Positions 55,686 through 64,000 of a DNA stretch of 64,000 bases are shown here, piece after piece. Position 1 is the stretch's first letter. The number at the start of each line of letters is the position of its first letter. The DNA lies in assembly GCA_965153355.1 (NCBI GenBank), contig OZ231127.1, positions 47,244,001 to 47,308,000 of the forward strand, given 5' to 3'. The notes below the pieces were generated by a model. That model searched no databases. It was not told the DNA's origin and worked only from the letters and a program-made list of their open reading frames with translations. Origin of the DNA: Flaccisagitta enflata. Lineage: Eukaryota; Chaetognatha; Sagittoidea; Aphragmophora. A program made the translations under genes and the position numbers.

Positions 55686-55735
55686 TTTAGGCGTATCGGG
55701 TACCACTGACCATGCAACACTTTTGCGACTATCTC
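55686..55735 (-). mobile_element. family M tail fragment, copy 14
   Basis: GGGTACCACTGACCATGCAA and ACTTTTGCGACTATCT: only the conserved tail. Confidence 0.6.
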
Positions 55736-55756
55736 TCAATTCTCTCATGAAATACA

Positions 55757-55897
55757 ATTGGGCCCCGCAATAACGGATGTCAAGAGACCAACAATTTTTT
55801 TTGTCAAAATAAACAATACCATAAAGGGACAAAATTTTGATATTGATTATAGGCAGATTTCCGTTACACTTGGATCCGTCATAGCAGGGTCTAACTG
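55757..55897. mobile_element. small MITE, CAATTGGGCCCCGCAATAAC ends
   Basis: Left CAATTGGGCCCCGCAATAAC; right reverse-complements to CAGTTAGACCCTGCTATGAC. About 140 bp. Related in sequence to the CAGTTGAACCC elements. Confidence 0.6.
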
Positions 55898-55972
55898 TGA
55901 TAATCTTTTAAACCAAAACTCATAGTTGCATACCAAAAAGAACTATTGGGATTTTTTTGGTTCTCTGATTAC

Positions 55973-56251
55973 TTTTTAGATGCGTCCTCGCATCTCTATA
56001 AGAGGGTTTGTCCGTCCGTCCGTCCGTCGGTCGGTCCGTCGGTCCGTCGGTCGGTCCGTTACGCCTGTGCAAAAACCGCGTTTCTCGGCTGTTTTTGGCC
56101 ACGGTGAGATCCTACACTGAAACAAATGATCAACCAACATGTTTTGAGAGCCTCCTCTATTATTCAGTCGTTTCACCCGTCTGTTCGTCCATCTGTCTCT
56201 CCGTATATGTCACAGACAGTCCGGACGCATCTTTGCCCGATCGGGCTTGTT
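55973..56251 (-). mobile_element. family H, AGATGCGTCC type (full length)
   Basis: TTTTTAGATGCGTCCTCGCA hairpin, TATAAGAGGGTTTGTCCGTC, AACCGCGTTTCTCGG, GTGAGATCCTACACTGAAAC, GTCCGGACGCATCTTTGCCC and GATCGGGCTTGTT. Homologous along its length to 7139-7459. Confidence 0.9.
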
Positions 56252-56570
56252 CTATGTTAACACCAGGGGTAAGGATGCGATCCGGGATGCGAATGCGAAC
56301 GCACGCACAGGATGCGCGAGATTTTGCTAAACGCGGATAAGGATGCGAACGCATTTGATGAAATATGAGAGTGGATGCGAACGCGCATCCTTACCAAAGC
56401 TCGCATCCATGCGCTTTTGCGTTTGCCTTGTCCTAAACCTTGAAACTCAAAACATGCAGACATTAAAAAAAATGACATTCCTACATGTTTCATTCTCCTA
56501 ACTCTGAAATCTTTCTTTCTTTTTCTTGTCCATCCATCCCTTTGTTCGTTGGTTTTATAAGATGGTGCGG

Positions 56571-56571
<1 letters not shown>

Positions 56572-56669
<98 letters not shown>

Positions 56670-56680
56670 TGTGTGTGCGA
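56572..56680. repeat. (GT)n microsatellite
   Basis: About 50 GT units. Confidence 0.95.
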
Positions 56681-56745
56681 GCATATGCTTGGGGAGGGAA
56701 GGTCGTTTGCCACGATAATATTGCGACCCCGGCCCTGTTAACTTG

Positions 56746-57000
56746 TTTTAGTTGCGGACACAACTCAGTAAGAGGCTTTGTCTGTCTATTTGTTGGTCTG
56801 TCAGCACAAGTCAAATAGTGGAAAAATGAGATTTTTGGAACCTTTTTAGTTGACATGCAACTCCTGCCCGTCCATCTGTCTATCCGTTGGTCCGTTGGTC
56901 TGTCAGTCCATCAGTCCATCAGCATGAGTCAACAAGTGACGCAGGGTCACAATAACATTGCGGATGGGTGGGCAGGGGCATCCAACCCCCATCCAAACCC
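56746..57000 (-). mobile_element. two adjacent family H fragments, AGTTGC type
   Basis: First: TTTTAGTTGCGGACACAACTC, AAGAGGCTTTGTCTG, ending near 56836. Second: TTTTTAGTTGACATGCAACT, TCCGTTGGTCCG, then GTGACGCAGGGTCACAATAA and GCGGATGGGTGGGCAGGGGC. The second is a rearranged copy. Confidence 0.6.
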
Positions 57001-57257
57001 AAACTCACCCCCAACATTCAAACATACACAAAAAACACCTAAAACACTCATTTTTCAACTTGATGACCTCCGACGGCCCAATGCACTATGTTCTGAGAGT
57101 GACTCAAAATCGGACAAAAATCATCTGAAGGATTTATTAAGTTATAATAGTGTAAAATTACATAATAAATTAAAAAAAAAATATTTTTTGCAAAATTAGT
57201 CATTTTGTAGTTAAAATACCATCATTTTTTAGCAAAAATACCATAATTTTTATCAGA

Positions 57258-57463
57258 ACAAGGCCAACACCTATAAGTCGCGTGCAAGACTTAGACAATG
57301 ACTTAAAATGACTTAGGATGACTCAGTATACTTTTCAATGACTTAAAATGACTAAAGGGAATAAAACTAATAAAAAAAAGTAAAAGTGTGATGGATAGAC
57401 CAACCAACCGACGGATAGACAGACTGATAAAGTGGGGTGTAGTCGCATGCACCCGACTAAAAA
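57258..57463 (+). mobile_element. family H, AAGTCATT subtype (small)
   Basis: AACAAGGCCAACACCTATAA, GTCGCGTGCAAGAC, three or four AATGACTTA units, AGTAAAAGTGTGATGGA, GTGGGGTGTAGTCGCATGCACCCGACT with AAAAA. Confidence 0.85.
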
Positions 57464-57849
57464 TAAATAAAATTTTTTTTTAACATTTGTTTGGAAGCTG
57501 CATATAAATTCTTAATGTCTTTTTAAAACCTTTTTTTACCTTTTTCATTTTTTTTTTTAAATATTTTTAAATTGTTAATATTTTGTTAATTTATTATATA
57601 TGCTCAATTCTTTAATTTTGAGTTTCTATACTAAGTTTCAAGCAAATTGGTTGAAAAAGGGCAAAGTTGTGCATGTTTTTATTTTAAAGTGGGTTAGTTA
57701 ATTGGCTGGTAAACCAGTTTTGCCAGCTAGCAAAATCAAATGTCTATAAATCATACATATATGTGGAATTACAATCATGTATATTTAAAATTATAGTTTC
57801 TTATTCCCATTTCATCATGTAGATATTGAATCTTTCAAAAATAATAGTA

Positions 57850-57972
57850 AGGCTAACACCTGCGTGCGAGACTTACAGATTGACTTTAAATGACAGATGG
57901 ACAGACTGACCAATGGACAGGCGGACAGACGGACAAAGCAGAGCCTAGAGTCGCGTGCACGCGACTAAAAAT
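57850..57972 (+). mobile_element. family H, AAGTCATT subtype (short)
   Basis: AAGGCTAACACCTGCGTGCG, GGACAGACTGACC, CAAAGCAGAGCCTAGAGTCG and hairpin AGTCGCGTGCACGCGACT. The 57464-57849 stretch is AT-rich and featureless. Confidence 0.75.
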
Positions 57973-58221
57973 GATATAATAAAATAATGATTTTTTTTTC
58001 ACAGTTTCTAAGCCGTGCAGAACATAGTGCCAAAACGAGATAAGCCACATTTCAAAAGTTGTATTTGTTTCATAATCATTAGACCAATGTTTACAAATGG
58101 TTTTCTTTCGAGACTATTTGGGGGCCCTGAAAAGGGCCCAAAGATTAGAGGATTTAAAGAAAGACAAAGTGAAATAGTAAGGAAGAAGCAAAGAAAGCCT
58201 CTCAATCGGGTCGGCGACTTC

Positions 58222-60447
58222 TCAGTCTGAACGAGAAGCGCCTTGATCATCTTCTTCGACGTCTTCTTCATCAACTTCTTCTTTCTTGAGAATAGAAAGC
58301 AAGTCGGCTGGATACTCGCGTTTAGGTTGACGACGTCGTCGCTCCTGAAGCCTCATCCCAACTTTGATGTCGCTTCGGTCATTCTGTCGATTGAACATGT
58401 CCGTGATTGTGGCGATTCGTGAGATCTTCCGAGCGTGATGGGTTCGATCATACTTGAAATCCTTGTTTGTTGATTCGAGCGACTGTTCCGTGAGGTAACT
58501 GATTGGCAAAGCAGATAATGAGAGTGACTCATGGCCATGAATGAGAAGTTGATGAATGGATACTGGCATTGGGTACCATCCATACAAATCAACCCAAAGC
58601 TTTGCCGTCTCCCGTCCGTAATCGCGCACGGCGTCAGCGTCAACTTCTGCATCCACATTGACGACAAGATGGAGGATGTGAAGGCATTGAATGAGACGCT
58701 CGTCGACTTCCGTGATCTCTGCAAACAGTTTTGAATCATCGAAGGCGCGTCTTGCCGTATTTCCGGTGTTGCTATTGCCACATCCCCCCGGTTTGGGAAC
58801 GTCGACAATAAGTTTCATTTTCGTTTCGAAATTACTCTGTCGACGGCGCTTTCTTGCGTCTACTTCAGCGGCGATTTCCGATTCTTGTCTCAGTCTTTGT
58901 TCAGCTTTTTCCTTTGTTTCCCCCTTTCTTGCTTTTCCCTTTCCCTTGGGAATTCGCCATTTTTCATTACTTAAGCGATCAGAGAGGGAATTGATTGCGT
59001 CGAAAGATCTGAGTATGATGTGTAAGTCACATACCGCGCCATAATGAAGATTTTCCTCTTTGGTTGGGAAGGTATTTGGAAAATTATCAAGTTTGTTGAA
59101 TTTCAACTTGAAATCAGTCGGATTGGCGCCGCAAACAAAACAGGTCATAGCCGATGCGTTATCTGTCATGGCGTTCTTCATTTTGTTGTCGTACATCGTC
59201 CTCCTGACAACGTGTATGAAGACGATGGTTTTCCCAAATTCGTGAATCACATGAGGATTTTCTCTCAATTCCTCAGTTCCTTCGTCAATCCATTTGGTGA
59301 TGTCGTCAGCTGCAGCCGGAGTTTCTTTACGAAATTCGAGACGAACAGGTTGACAAAAGCTGGAAGCCTGCGGAACTGGATTTGTCCAAATTGCTTTTCC
59401 ACCCTTGATTCGGTATTGCAAAGGCACCATTGACGTGGACAGCAGCGCAGAGTCGCTTGTATCCTTGTTTTCGAGGCTGAAAGGCTGATTGTAAGCCGAG
59501 AGTCCTGTGCAGCCGTCGGCTCCAATTTTGGATTCCACTTCGATTTCTATGATGTCTTCCGGATGATTTTCGAGTTGCGCTTTTGTTTCCGGAAGTTCAA
59601 GGAAGCGGCGATCATTTTGTTTCAGTCTTTCATTGAGTGGAACTGTGACTGCGGTTTCGGTGGCTGAAATTTTCTCAGGACGACATTTATCCTTCTCAGC
59701 CAAGACATCATCATAAATGGGCCAAATGTCCGCACCATGAGCTTTATTAGTGAGACGCATATGTTTGTATGCATCCACTACCATGTTGGTGCCAAGAATC
59801 TCGGCTAAAGCCTCATCTGGTTCAACAGGTGTAGGATCCTTCACTGGCTTTGACGGAACTGAGCTCATCTCGTCAGCCAGGCCAGAGAGACGACGTAGTT
59901 TGGATGCGTGAGTTGGAGACTTCATCGTCTGTCCGACCATGAAAGCAGCGTCATTCTTTCCATCTTCTCTGAGAGACATCTTTGCAGCATGGACTAATTT
60001 TGCGGTTTCATTGTCATCCCTCAATGGTGTGGCGACGCGACATTGAGAGCGAACAGACAACTCTTCAAATTCTTTATTGGGGCGTCCTCGTTTTGATGCG
60101 CTTGACGGTGGATTGACCACCGGAGGAGCGGAGAGAGACGAAGGGATGATGAGACAAGGAGGAGGAGGAGGAGGAGCAAGAAAGGAAATATCCGCCATCT
60201 GTGAAAGCCATGACCCATGTTTTCTCCGTAGATGATGAAGGTTTCGATCGACTTCTTTCCATATCCGCTTCGCCTTCTTGGTGAATTTAGGAAGAAACTC
60301 ATGGAGAGCTGCCAGGCGTTTGGCATCCAGCGTTTCTAGCGTGAGATCATGCCCGGAGTTTTCGAGGATGAAGCGTAGTTGGGAAGACTGATATTTGAAG
60401 TCGTCCTTTTGAATTTTGATAAGTAGCTTCTCGTTTGTAAGCGCCAT
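58222..60447 (-). CDS. RAG1/Transib-superfamily DDE transposase-like protein (741 aa)
   Basis: Single uninterrupted exon, ATG at 60447. Residues 1-80 are basic and helical (FLPKFTKKAKRIWKE). A Pro-rich and GRP-containing linker follows at 90-125. The core matches RAG1 landmarks in order: D311 in GADGCTG; D420 in MYDNK, 109 residues on (mouse RAG1 D600 to D708 is 108); C436-x2-C439 (C727/C730); TGNTARR at 561-567 (RAG1 GNFARK); H632-x4-H637 (H937/H942); and E658 in ESTNK, 21 residues after H637 (E962 in ESGNK, 20 after H942). So a DDE triad plus the C2H2 zinc site. There is no RING or nonamer-binding region at the N-terminus, and no RAG2-like gene is in the window. The acidic tail is EEVDEEDVEEDDQ. 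An intact intronless ORF among transposons suggests a recently active autonomous element; domestication is the alternative. Family members with this C-terminal signature are, as I recall, multi-copy in cnidarians and insects. Confidence 0.75.
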   Translation of the reverse strand: MALTNEKLLIKIQKDDFKYQSSQLRFILENSGHDLTLETLDAKRLAALHEFLPKFTKKAKRIWKEVDRNLHHLRRKHGSWLSQMADISFLAPPPPPPCLIIPSSLSAPPVVNPPSSASKRGRPNKEFEELSVRSQCRVATPLRDDNETAKLVHAAKMSLREDGKNDAAFMVGQTMKSPTHASKLRRLSGLADEMSSVPSKPVKDPTPVEPDEALAEILGTNMVVDAYKHMRLTNKAHGADIWPIYDDVLAEKDKCRPEKISATETAVTVPLNERLKQNDRRFLELPETKAQLENHPEDIIEIEVESKIGADGCTGLSAYNQPFSLENKDTSDSALLSTSMVPLQYRIKGGKAIWTNPVPQASSFCQPVRLEFRKETPAAADDITKWIDEGTEELRENPHVIHEFGKTIVFIHVVRRTMYDNKMKNAMTDNASAMTCFVCGANPTDFKLKFNKLDNFPNTFPTKEENLHYGAVCDLHIILRSFDAINSLSDRLSNEKWRIPKGKGKARKGETKEKAEQRLRQESEIAAEVDARKRRRQSNFETKMKLIVDVPKPGGCGNSNTGNTARRAFDDSKLFAEITEVDERLIQCLHILHLVVNVDAEVDADAVRDYGRETAKLWVDLYGWYPMPVSIHQLLIHGHESLSLSALPISYLTEQSLESTNKDFKYDRTHHARKISRIATITDMFNRQNDRSDIKVGMRLQERRRRQPKREYPADLLSILKKEEVDEEDVEEDDQGASRSD

Positions 60448-60495
60448 TTTCTACAACTACCTAACTAATCGTCTAATCTGGGGCAGGGGGGGGCG

Positions 60496-60503
60496 TATAT
60501 AAG
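60496..60503 (-). promoter_or_regulatory. TATA-like box upstream of the RAG1-like ORF
   Basis: Minus-strand CTTATATA about 50 bp upstream of the ATG, followed by a G/C run. The spacing allows transcription to start within 20-25 bp of the start codon. Confidence 0.35.
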
Positions 60504-60697
60504 ATTTTGGGTACTATCGAACCTTAGCGAGAGCATGTTGTCAAAGAAAAATATGAGACAGAGATAGACACGAAGAAATAAAGAGAAAACTGTGTTTTCT
60601 ATTTTCCTTTTTTTTTTCCTTTTTTTCGTAACATCTATATCTTCGCTCTTTACCTTGACGCTTGCCCATGTCTTTTTCTTTTCTTCTTTTTTATTCT

Positions 60698-60810
60698 TCT
60701 TCTTCTTCTTCTTCTTCTTCTTCTTCTTCTTCTTCTTCTTCTTCTTCTTCTTCTTCTTCTTCTTCATCTTCGCGGTTCACCTTGCCCACGTCTCTCCATT
60801 CTTCTTCTTC

Positions 60811-60842
<32 letters not shown>

Positions 60843-60895
60843 CTTCTTTTTCTTTTTCTTCTTCTTCTTCTTCTTCTTCTTTTTTCTCTCTCTAT
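60698..60895. repeat. (TTC)n, two blocks
   Basis: TTC at 60698-60765 and 60805-60885, separated by a repeated GCGGTTCACCTTGCCCACGTC-like stretch that also occurs, with changes, just before the first block (CTTTACCTTGACGCTTGCCC). A duplicated unit. The 60896-61532 stretch shows no gene. Confidence 0.9.
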
Positions 60896-61532
60896 TGCTT
60901 AACGTCTATTCATTTCCTGAAACCGTTTTCTTTACTTTCTGTATCTCCTCCATCTCATCCTTCTCCTCCTCTTCCTCCTCCTCATCCTCCTCTTCCGTCT
61001 CATTTCTGACTTTCTTTTTCTACTTTCTCTTCTGTTTTTTCCTCTTCTTCACAGTATTATTGTGTGTGACCAATATGCTACCACATCGAGTTAATAACTG
61101 AGCTTCGTTTGCGTCACTCATATCTAGAAATTCTCATGGTCACCTTACTATCGAGATTCCAGATAGGGGGACTTCAGAGGTCAATAGAGCCCTGGGACGC
61201 AGCGGGACGCAGGTAAAACCATATATAGGCATGATCAGCAACCCCAGTGCGTCAAATTAGCGGGGTTTGGTACAGTGGCAAACGCTGGCGTCACTACTTC
61301 TAGCTAAAAAAAGATCAAAATCGCTCAAAAAGAGAAGTAATCTGAAATAGAGAGGTAAAAAGAGGAGTAAAGTGAAGAAATTGCTAATAATCAATTTACA
61401 CCCTCAAAGTGTATCCCTAAGAGGTCACATTCATGGCTTAGTTGGATTCAAACTCTTCTCTATGTATGCTCAGTTTCTACATAAAAGACATAGCTAAAAA
61501 AGTCAAAAAATTGGGAAAAAAGGGAAGCAAGG

Positions 61533-62153
61533 GACTTACGTTGGGGTGCAAACGAAGGCAAAATTTCGGTTTCAGACTCTTTCTATAATTATATTATTGA
61601 CCAGAATATAATTTTTTAAATATAATTTATAGTTTTATTGTTTAGAATTACCTTATTAGTAAAATAAGATTTAGTATGATAAAGGCATTGCTTCGTTATA
61701 TTGATAACAACGAAAAATGATCACTCAAAGTAATAGATTCTTTCAAAATGAAAGAGCAAAAATTCAAAACCGGTGAAGGGAAAATTCTAAGACTTGAACA
61801 AATCAGACAATTTTGCATTTCTAAGAACATGGCTCTCATCTTATATGTTCTTAGAATGAGGCCATGTTTTTGAAAATGCAAAATTTTACATTTAGAGAGA
61901 GTCTTAGAATTTTCCCTAAGACAAGTGCAGTTGCAAAATCAATTTTTTTTAGAATTCCTTTATTTTTTCTCCCCTTTCTACTTTCTTAGCATTTTTTTCT
62001 AATGTACCAATGCTTTTCCATGCAAAATTCAAATAAACACAATATAATGATTACATTTTTTGATAAAAAAAAAATCTAAATCAGTGCAATTTAAAGTATT
62101 GAAAAAATGGTTTGCCTCACGAAATTTGGTCTTCGTTTGCACCCCGACTTACA
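61533..62153. mobile_element. 621-bp MITE, GACTTACGTTGGGGTGCAAA ends
   Basis: Left GACTTACGTTGGGGTGCAAA; right reverse-complements to TAAGTCGGGGTGCAAACGAA. Inner palindrome around 61840 (TTTCTAAGAACATGGC and its mirror GCCATGTTTTT). Non-coding. Confidence 0.7.
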
Positions 62154-62324
62154 GAGGTGCTTACATACATCCTGGTCGGTAAAAATCGATTTTTTTGATC
62201 CATATGACCCTTCAAGATCATGTATTGGCCCAGCCTATGTAAAAAAACCGATTTCGAAAATGTCACTTTTTCCCCATCTAGTTGATTTTTAGCCGAAAAT
62301 ATCATTTTTTAAGAGCTCAGTGCA

Positions 62325-62612
62325 ATGGCCCAATGGACCAACGGACCAATGGACCAACAAAGCCTCTTATAGAGTTGCGTGTCCGCAACTAAAAAGTGGG
62401 AAAATGAGTGTTTTGTATTCTTTTGGCTTTTGTTTATATGTGGGGTATCGGGGTGTGGATGGGGGTTGGACGCCCCTGCCCACCCGTCCGCAACGATATT
62501 GTGACCCCGCTTCTCTTGTGTGCGATTCTTTGTTGGGAGGGAGTTGGGTGGGGCATTGGGTGTGAATGGGGGTTGCCTATCCATTCGCAATGATATTTTG
62601 ACCCCGCGTCAC
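62325..62612. mobile_element. cluster of family H fragments, AGTTGCGGAC type
   Basis: A right end on + (CAATGGACC run, AGCCTCTTATAG, hairpin AGTTGCGTGTCCGCAACT, AAAAA, ending 62395). It is followed by two minus-oriented left ends: GCCCCTGCCCACCCGTCCGC...GTGACCCCGC at 62470-62520 and TTCGCAATGATATTTTGACC...GCGTCACTTGTTTTT at 62582-62618. Confidence 0.7.
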
Positions 62613-62679
62613 TTGTTTTTTTCATTCTTTCAAGTATTCCATTATTACTCCTCTTTCTCTATTTCTTTCCTTATTTTCT

Positions 62680-62821
62680 TTTAGTCGCGGACTAGCTTTG
62701 TCCATCCATCGGTTGGTTGGTTGGTCCGTAGAGGTCATCGAGTGAAGAAAGTGCGAAAACGCGCATTTCCCCCCCTGCCCACCCGTCCGCAACTGGTATT
62801 GGCCGTGTATCCGGCCTGTTT
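62680..62821 (-). mobile_element. family H, AGTTGCGGAC type, short
   Basis: TTTTAGTCGCGGACTAGC, GGTTGGTTGGTTGGTCCG, AAAACGCGCATTTCC, CCCGTCCGCAACTGG and TATCCGGCCTGTTT. The hairpin 3' arm is deleted. Confidence 0.75.
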
Positions 62822-62991
62822 CTTTCTTCATTTCTTCCTTTTTTTTTTCTTTCTCTTTTTTTTTTCTCTCTCTTTTATTTTTCTAACTTTCTCTCTTTCT
62901 TTCTTTCTATCATTCTCTTTTCCTCTCTTTTATTCTTTCTTTCTTTCTTCCTTCTTTCTTTCTTTTTCTTTTCTCCCATCCTTATTTCTTC

Positions 62992-63068
<77 letters not shown>

Positions 63069-63218
63069 TTCCTTCCTTCCGTCATTCCTTCCTTCCTCCC
63101 TCCCTTTCCTTTGTTCTTCTTTTCTCCTTCTTATTTCTTTCTTCCTTCCTTCCTTCCTCTCTTTCTTTCTTTCTTTCTTTCTTTCGTTCTTTCTTTCTTT
63201 CTTTCTCTCTTTCTTTTT
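62822..63218. repeat. (TTTC)n with TTCC blocks
   Basis: About 400 bp of TTTC-rich tetranucleotide repeat, purest at 62993-63066. Confidence 0.95.
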
Positions 63219-63473
63219 TTCTAAAACAAAAAACTATAGGAAGCGTTGAAAACGCGTAACGCGAACACGTTAGCAACCAAAAACGTTGGATGCGATGCAT
63301 AACGCGATGCGCGAGCTGCTGGAAAACGTTAACGCGAACGCTTTTGAAAATCCCGCGCATCCTTAGCCCTGGTTAACACGGTTCAGCACAAATTCCACTA
63401 AATAAATAGGTTAGTGCTTATACCAAAACAGGCCAACTCAGCTGAGGTTTTGAGTAAACATGAGAGCATTTTG

Positions 63474-63952
63474 CTTGGGTGCTTCACATGGCAAAAGTTC
63501 ATTATTTCTTTTCGCCCTATTTACCTAATATAGAGTAGCCAATTTTAGAACCCTTACTATTTTTCTTTTATCAAAAATCGATCATTTTCTGTTTTTTAAA
63601 AGATTGTTCTTGAGGACCTAATTTGCATAATGCAGTGAGATAAAATAATATGTTGATAATATTTGAATTAGCTTTTAAAAATTTTTACTCTTCAAAGAAT
63701 TCTAATTCTACCTTTTTATAAGCTCTTTCATAGCTTATGCTCTAATATTTTAGTTCATTTTTTAAAACATGATTTTTTAAAACAAATAATTGTTCTTTTT
63801 CTGCAATCTGTGGGAACTTTAAAGTCAAAACAAAAACGGAAGATGAAGGAAATTTAAAAAAAAAAAATTGTCATTTTCAGGATTTTTGCTCCTCCATATT
63901 AACTATGTAGGGTGAAGGGATACTCCCAACTTTTGCTAGGTGGAGCACCCAA
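63474..63952. mobile_element. 479-bp MITE with 8-bp duplication (empty-site copy)
   Basis: Left CTTGGGTGCTTCACATGGCA; right reverse-complements to TTGGGTGCTCCACCTAGCAA. TIR similarity extends about 70 bp. Flanked by GCATTTTG (63466-63473) and GCATTTCG (63953-63960), one mismatch. Uninterrupted homologue of 48316-55574. Confidence 0.85.
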
Positions 63953-64000
63953 GCATTTCGCCACGCTCATATTGCTGTAAGGGGCCATAACATTGTGATG

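Larger units (their letters stand above)
56263..63372. mobile_element. candidate 7.1-kb DNA transposon enclosing the RAG1-like ORF
   Basis: Left end CCAGGGGTAAGGATGCG (56263-56279); right end reverse-complements to CCAGGGCTAAGGATGCG (63356-63372), 16 of 17 identical. Both are flanked by TTAACA (56257-56262 and 63373-63378), a candidate 6-bp duplication. Both ends are rich in GATGCG/AACGCG motifs for over 100 bp, as expected of subterminal transposase sites. The interior contains the 741-codon ORF plus later insertions. Alternative: the left end is a separate short element, because GCGCATCCTTACC also occurs at about 56380-56392. Ownership of the ORF by these ends is inference. Confidence 0.45.

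Noticed and set aside
57995-60605. CACAGTTT near 57999 and its mirror near 60588 as Transib/RAG-type ends of the RAG1-like ORF
   Set aside because: Only about eight bases match, flanks TTTTT/TTTTC are not a clean duplication, and the right site lies next to T-rich microsatellite. Chance is likely.

Overview
This 64-kb window is eukaryotic and almost certainly from an invertebrate animal. The genes have introns with GT-AG borders and metazoan poly(A) signals. Two membrane-protein paralogues resemble the animal XK-related family. The repeats include a restriction-like-endonuclease LINE, a decayed Tc1-type transposase and a very abundant helentron-like (HINE/DINE-1/pearl-type) family carrying (ACGG)n. 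I cannot resolve the phylum. All homology statements come from reading translations and recalled family signatures; no search was run.

Layout. 1-9.7 kb: triplet repeats, minisatellite-bearing elements, a 2.7-kb palindrome, helentron-like elements, a terminal exon of an unknown gene (7463-7702) and a 5'-truncated LINE (8775-9561). 12.3-25.5 kb: two XK-like paralogues in tandem on the minus strand. The downstream copy (12.27-15.87 kb) is a decayed pseudogene and the upstream copy (21.09-25.49 kb) is an intact two-exon gene. 26-34.4 kb: nested mobile elements. 34.5-44.6 kb: a five-exon plus-strand gene whose splice phases all agree, from a conserved family of unknown function. 44.7-46.3 kb: a very large compound CT/GT microsatellite. 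46.7-55.6 kb: a nest of at least four levels of insertion. 56.26-63.37 kb: a region bounded by a matching inverted repeat and a 6-bp direct repeat, containing an intact 741-codon ORF (58222-60447) whose catalytic and zinc residues match RAG1/Transib spacing.

Two repeat families dominate. Family H (helentron-like, more than 30 copies or fragments) reads 5'-AACAAGGCC..., then a subterminal motif, spacer, (ACGG)n and a terminal hairpin ending CTAAAAA. The left motif and the 3' arm of the hairpin change together between subfamilies. In this annotation H is '+' when the hairpin is on the right. Family M (about 14 copies or fragments) starts AATAGTCGCAAAAGCG, has long subterminal inverted repeats built on GGGCAGCGGCCCC, and encloses an array of roughly 20-bp units. 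M is '+' when AATAGTCGC is on the left. Several nests can be resolved to the base because an empty-site copy is present in the same window.

The clearest biological candidates are the RAG1-like ORF, the co-varying ends of family H, family M itself, and the five-exon uncharacterised gene.
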